From Citrus sinensis (lineage: Eukaryota > Streptophyta > Magnoliopsida > Sapindales > Rutaceae), in contig NC_068558.1 in NCBI RefSeq assembly GCF_022201045.2, positions 3,286,001 through 3,350,000 on the forward strand: a DNA stretch of 64,000 bases, in the 5' to 3' direction. Below are positions 60,462 to 64,000 of the stretch, one piece after another. The translations under genes were made by a program, and so were the position numbers. The stretch's first letter is position 1, and each line of letters starts with the position of its first letter. A model generated the notes under the pieces. It was given only the letters and a program-made list of their open reading frames with translations, was not told where the DNA came from and did not search any database.

Positions 60462-61001
60462 AGATTTTTTAGAGTGATTTCTAAGGTGCATATAGCCCCC
60501 GCTCTATTTTAAGTTCGTTGTTATTTTTGAATATAACAATGCCCTTATATTTATAGCATTGTAGATCTTCTATACCATCATAAATCTATGGCCTCATAGT
60601 CATAATAATACATACATCCAGGCACTATGAAGTCTGTAATGATGATCTTTAGGAGGATTTGCGACAACATTCACAGTAATGATAGGAGCATTTGTCAAGC
60701 ACTCACTGTAATATTAATAAATGAATACATGTTGCCAAATCAGTTAATTATTCTTTTTTTTTTTTTTGTGTTAGACACGAATTTTTGGGGAGAAAGCACT
60801 GCCGTATGATGGTGATTATGTTGCCTTGATATTTCAAATCAACGGCAATTAGTTCTAACTCTCGATTTTCTATCACCGCAGTGAATCAGACCGAGATATA
60901 TCTTACTTAGTAGAGAGGAAGAAACTCATACTAGAGAACTTATTAGTGGTTTCGTTTGGTAACGAAAGACTAAGAAAACCAAAAGTACATGCTATGTTGT
61001 A

Positions 61002-61051
61002 ATCCCACATTGCCGTAGAGAGACAAGAAGCCAAAGACAATGGCCTATAAA
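61002..61051 (+). promoter_or_regulatory. U2 snRNA promoter: USE and TATA box
   Basis: The upstream sequence element ATCCCACATTG (61002-61012) differs by one base from the plant consensus RTCCCACATCG. TATAAA is at 61046-61051, 33 bases after the USE and 26 bases before the RNA start. This spacing is the one known for plant snRNA genes read by RNA polymerase II, not polymerase III. Confidence 0.9.
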
Positions 61052-61077
61052 ATGCAAATTGCAGAGGTATAGAAGGC

Positions 61078-61278
61078 ATACCTTTCTCGGCCTTTTGGCT
61101 AAGATCAAGTGTAGTATCTGTTCTTATCAGTTTAATATCTGATATGTGGACCATTGGTCCACGCGATATTAAATTAATTTTTTGAGGGGGAGGGCCCGTC
61201 ACAGTAGCTTGCTGCTGGGGTTCTCATGCGTCGCCCATGCGTTGCACTACAGCAAGGGCCGGGCGCGCCTCCCCCCAA
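61078..61278 (+). ncRNA. U2: U2 spliceosomal snRNA
   Basis: U2 snRNA base-pairs with the intron branch site in the spliceosome. The sequence starts ATACCTTTCTCGGCC and carries the branch-recognition block GTGTAGTATCTGTTC, the AATATCTGATATGTGG region and the stem TGGACCATTGGTCCA. A Sm site follows (AATTTTTTG), then GAGGGGGAGGGCCC and the 3' stem-loops with GTAGCTTGCTGCTGGGG and GCGTCGCCCATGCGTTGCACTAC. The length of about 200 nt fits plant U2. Some 3' positions differ from the form I remember (for example GGGCCGGGCGCG), so the copy may be a variant. With USE, TATA box and 3' box all present it is probably transcribed. Confidence 0.95.
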
Positions 61279-61297
61279 CCCCCCACCCACAAGGCAC

Positions 61298-61304
61298 AGT
61301 CTAA
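61298..61304 (+). terminator. snRNA 3' box of the U2 gene
   Basis: AGTCTAA preceded by CAC, about 20 bases after the RNA end, fits the plant snRNA 3' end signal CA(N3-10)AGTNNAA, which directs 3' end formation. Confidence 0.8.
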
Positions 61305-61618
61305 ATTTATGAATGAGCGCCCTCTCATCGATTGAATTAATTTTTTTCTGAAGAATCACTTGAAAAATATCATTAAAAGGAAGTTCTCAAATGAATTGTG
61401 ACAATGTTGTTCAAATAATGATAAGTTACAACGATAAATCTGCTTTCCATAACTCTCATCCAGTTCCTTGTAACTTGCAGCAGTCAGCAGACACATGCAA
61501 TACCAGAACAAAAATAGATCGCTATAAACCTTCTACAAAATAGTAAGTCTTAACAGTCTGAGCAAAGATTAGCCCAGCTAATGCAGCAAGACAGCTATGA
61601 AGGTTTTTTACCAACAGT

Positions 61619-63723
61619 CTACTCTCTAAAGTTGCCTGGCACCGTTGCTTCAGTGAAATATTCCTTCCTGACGGTTTCTACAGAGCAGAATTTTACCTTT
61701 TAAGAACAAAACAATGAGTCATATCAAATGGTAGAAAGAAATGGTCCAAATATGCTTGTTAAAAATAAATTCATGAGTAGCATGACTGGTGAAATACCAG
61801 AGAAGCATATGATTTCAATAAGGGCTTGGTTAGCTGCCAAAATGGCTTGAATACAAATGGAGCTTCTACAAATAGGACTTCGCCCAACCTCTTTGGATGA
61901 TAATAGTAAAATACATCAAACTGCATAAGAACAAGTAAAGAGAGAATTAGGTAAGAGTGTTCATGTTCCAAAAGGAAATGGATGGAGATGAGGTGTTTTC
62001 AGACATCAAAACTCATGAACCAGTTATCAACAGAACCAGTGACATTATTGGTCTGCCCGCAATGGTAGTTTATTAAGAACCGAAAGAATTATGCCATGTT
62101 GGTAGTTAAATAAATTTATGCTTTTGTTTGTCTTCATATGCAGAAGTAACCCTTTCTACAGAGAAACAAAGCAACAGCTTGGAAGAAACAATGCAAGCAG
62201 TTAGGATCCAAATTATTCATGTAATAGATCAGCACTAGTATATGAAAGTTACCAAAAAGGTTAAGAATTTAAGATCTGCATTCTCAGTTCCAAAGCCTCT
62301 GAGATCAATTATTCCAAGTATTTGCTCCTTCCCAGGCGGAAGCTTGCTCAATGCTTTCTCAATGAAAAATACACAAAGCTTCTCATCCTCAACAGGATCA
62401 TGCACCTGTGCAATGCCAACTAATCTATATCATCAAACCTATGCCAGAAGCACATAGGCAGTCAAGAAATTTGCTTCCCCAACACACAACCCCCCCCCCC
62501 CCCCCACCAAAAAAAAGTAAATAAATTTTTTAAAAATAATGCTACACGAAACAAGACTTTGAGATTTTAAAGTACTTGTCCAACCACTAAGGAAGTTAAT
62601 GTATCTGCAAGAGAGTGATTATAATTTACACATGAGGCTAGGAGATGCTGATTGGAACCATAAAACAAATTCAACCAAAGACATAAGCAGTAAAAGAGGG
62701 TATTCTGCAACTCAAAACTCACTGCAGGCAAGTGCTTTGATGCCACCACTATGAGCACTGGTCTTTCATTTATGTCCAGAAAGTCATGCACATACGCTTT
62801 TCCTGATTCAGCAATACCTCTTACAGAGTCTTCGTTCAGTTCAGACACTCTAAATTCTTGACGCCATTTCTAAAGGGAGGAAACTTAGTAGGAAACAGTA
62901 CATTGTACCAGTTCACAAATCAGTCTTTCAATTTTTGATAAACAAAATCAATTATTGTCTGTAACCCATAAATGGATTCCCTCAACATATAAAAAGATTT
63001 AGCGTTATGAAGACATAAATTGATGGCTAAGGATACAATGGCCTTAGTCAATTTTGCTAGAGATTCTTCGATAGAGAACTTTCGATCCTTTAAAAACCAG
63101 AGGATCATATCTTCATCATCTCTACCATTTTTACCAACTGGGAGACTGTTATAGTCTTTTTCAAGCCTCTCCTTTACTTGCAAAACCAGCTGCAAATTTC
63201 AATGACATGAACGACGAGGATTCACCAAAAGTGTAAACAATGCAGAAACAATCAAAACAAGATTGCATATTTTCAACAGTTATTTTTTCCCTTTCTAAAT
63301 TACAAAAGCTTGTGAAACAAACTTAGCTGACCGAAAGTAAGCATAAACTAGAAAACCCCCAACCACCAAACTTTGGTACCAAATAACAAGAAACCCATAA
63401 TTTCTTAAGGCAGTAAATCTTAGTGGTCCGTTTGGTTACTGAGAAAATATGAAATAGTTCAGCGTCCTAGGCAGAGAGAAAATTTCTGAACCGTAATTCC
63501 TTTATGCAAAATTCGTGGAAACCAAACAGAACCCAGGTGCACCAGAAACTAGTGGGACAATAAAAGAGTAATTAACAGAGAGTAGAGGCAGTACCTTACG
63601 CGATTCATTTGGGTCTGACTGGCAATTTTTAACTGGAGCTTTGAAGTTTCGAATGGGTTTTTTAGTCAATTTGATTGAACTAACGAAAGGAGAAGCGAAA
63701 TTTTGACACGTGCGCAGCGCCAT
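61619..63723 (-). CDS. CRAL-TRIO (Sec14-like) lipid-binding protein, possibly plastid-targeted
   Basis: Sec14-type proteins bind and exchange phosphoinositides or other lipids. Six exons on the minus strand: 63723-63595, 63189-63037, 62869-62723, 62405-62253, 61920-61798, 61696-61619, all GT-AG and all in phase 0, giving 260 residues. The N terminus ([20 protein letters not shown]) is basic and Ser-rich like a transit peptide. The CRAL-TRIO N-terminal helices include [24 protein letters not shown], and the lipid-binding fold has [30 protein letters not shown] and [24 protein letters not shown]. The last segment is [20 protein letters not shown] recall Arabidopsis At5g63060 as a similar Sec14-like gene. 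The function in vivo is unknown. Confidence 0.9.
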
Positions 63724-64000
63724 TTTCTGGTGTTCTCTCTTTTCTAGGGTCCAGAGTTGGGACTTGAGGCTCGAGTTCGCGATGGGACGATGGTGATCGG
63801 GCGGTTCGCTCGATTTTAGCTCGGGGGGAGTGAAAACGACATCGTTTTACCGTGACCAGATTTTGTTATTAGTTTTCAATTTTTATTTGCATATGGCAGA
63901 AATTTGATAAGCAGCAAACAATTAACAACCTTGACCTTTTTAGAAATTTTCAAATTTGTATTGAACACGAATCAGTATTCTCTCCTATCTAATTTTTTTT
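63724..64000. promoter_or_regulatory. Promoter region of the Sec14-like gene
   Basis: This lies upstream of the minus-strand start codon at 63723. AAAACGACATCGTTTT at 63834-63849 is an inverted repeat that resembles the block upstream of the B55 gene at about 320-332. The window ends in AT-rich sequence without a further gene. Confidence 0.4.

Larger units (their letters stand above)
58225..61001. other. Intergenic AT-rich region with microsatellites
   Basis: The first 100 bases are the leader and promoter of the SOUL gene. After about 58600 the sequence is very AT-rich. It contains simple repeats (AT at 58713-58736, AAAAT at about 59613-59641, TA at 59979-60054, GAA at 60429-60461). No protein-like frame or RNA gene was found. 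Confidence 0.6.

Noticed and set aside
61174-61359. Small minus-strand protein over the U2 gene
   Set aside because: It lies antisense to the conserved U2 RNA and has no family resemblance.
1-64000. CRISPR array, operon or bacterial-type system
   Set aside because: No spaced direct repeats of that kind are present. Introns, snRNA promoters and plant gene families show this is plant nuclear DNA.

Overview
This window is nuclear DNA from a flowering plant, most likely a eudicot. The evidence is AT-rich intergenic sequence, many short GT-AG introns, plant-only families (MOS1, a GSO-like LRR receptor, a plant-type apyrase, a MORC6-like ATPase), a plant U2 snRNA promoter and plant transposons. 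The gene set would fit a citrus or other Sapindales genome, but I cannot fix the species from sequence alone. Spliced gene models were built by hand from splice sites, reading phase and remembered family alignments. In every model the joined exons give one open frame.

Layout, left to right. A PP2A B55 regulatory-subunit gene (353-5122, +, 14 exons) follows a short promoter with site II elements. From about 5.1 to 13.4 kb there is a gene-poor, transposon-rich stretch. It holds a possible Harbinger-like element, a foldback MITE, and a 3.8-kb Mutator-like element with about 100-bp terminal inverted repeats, a 67-bp tandem array and a decayed DUF1985-type gene. A MORC6-like GHKL ATPase gene (17893-25314, +) may begin with a leader exon near 13.4 kb. 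If so, its 4.4-kb first intron contains two adjacent hAT-like elements. From 25.3 to 29.3 kb is another repeat-rich gap, with an hAT MITE flanked by a perfect 8-bp target duplication and a decayed reverse-transcriptase fragment.

The right half is gene-dense. It contains an intronless LRR receptor with 32 repeats and a membrane anchor but no kinase (29313-32231, -), a plastid-like multi-pass membrane protein (35115-37748, -), an EMB2759-like protein (38802-41664, -), a MOS1 homologue (43803-51479, -), an apyrase (53644-56260, +), a SOUL haem-binding protein (57207-58224, -), a complete U2 snRNA gene (61078-61278, +) and a CRAL-TRIO/Sec14 protein (61619-63723, -).

These are mostly independent housekeeping or signalling genes rather than a pathway cluster. 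Shared themes are chromatin and immune regulation (MORC6-like, MOS1) and receptor signalling. The uncharacterised membrane gene, the EMB2759-like gene and the Sec14 gene may be a conserved syntenic set. I found no convincing new biological system. The most unusual items are the kinase-less GSO-like receptor, the stop-free 81-nt intron of MOS1, the nested transposons, and the U2 gene with all its signals.
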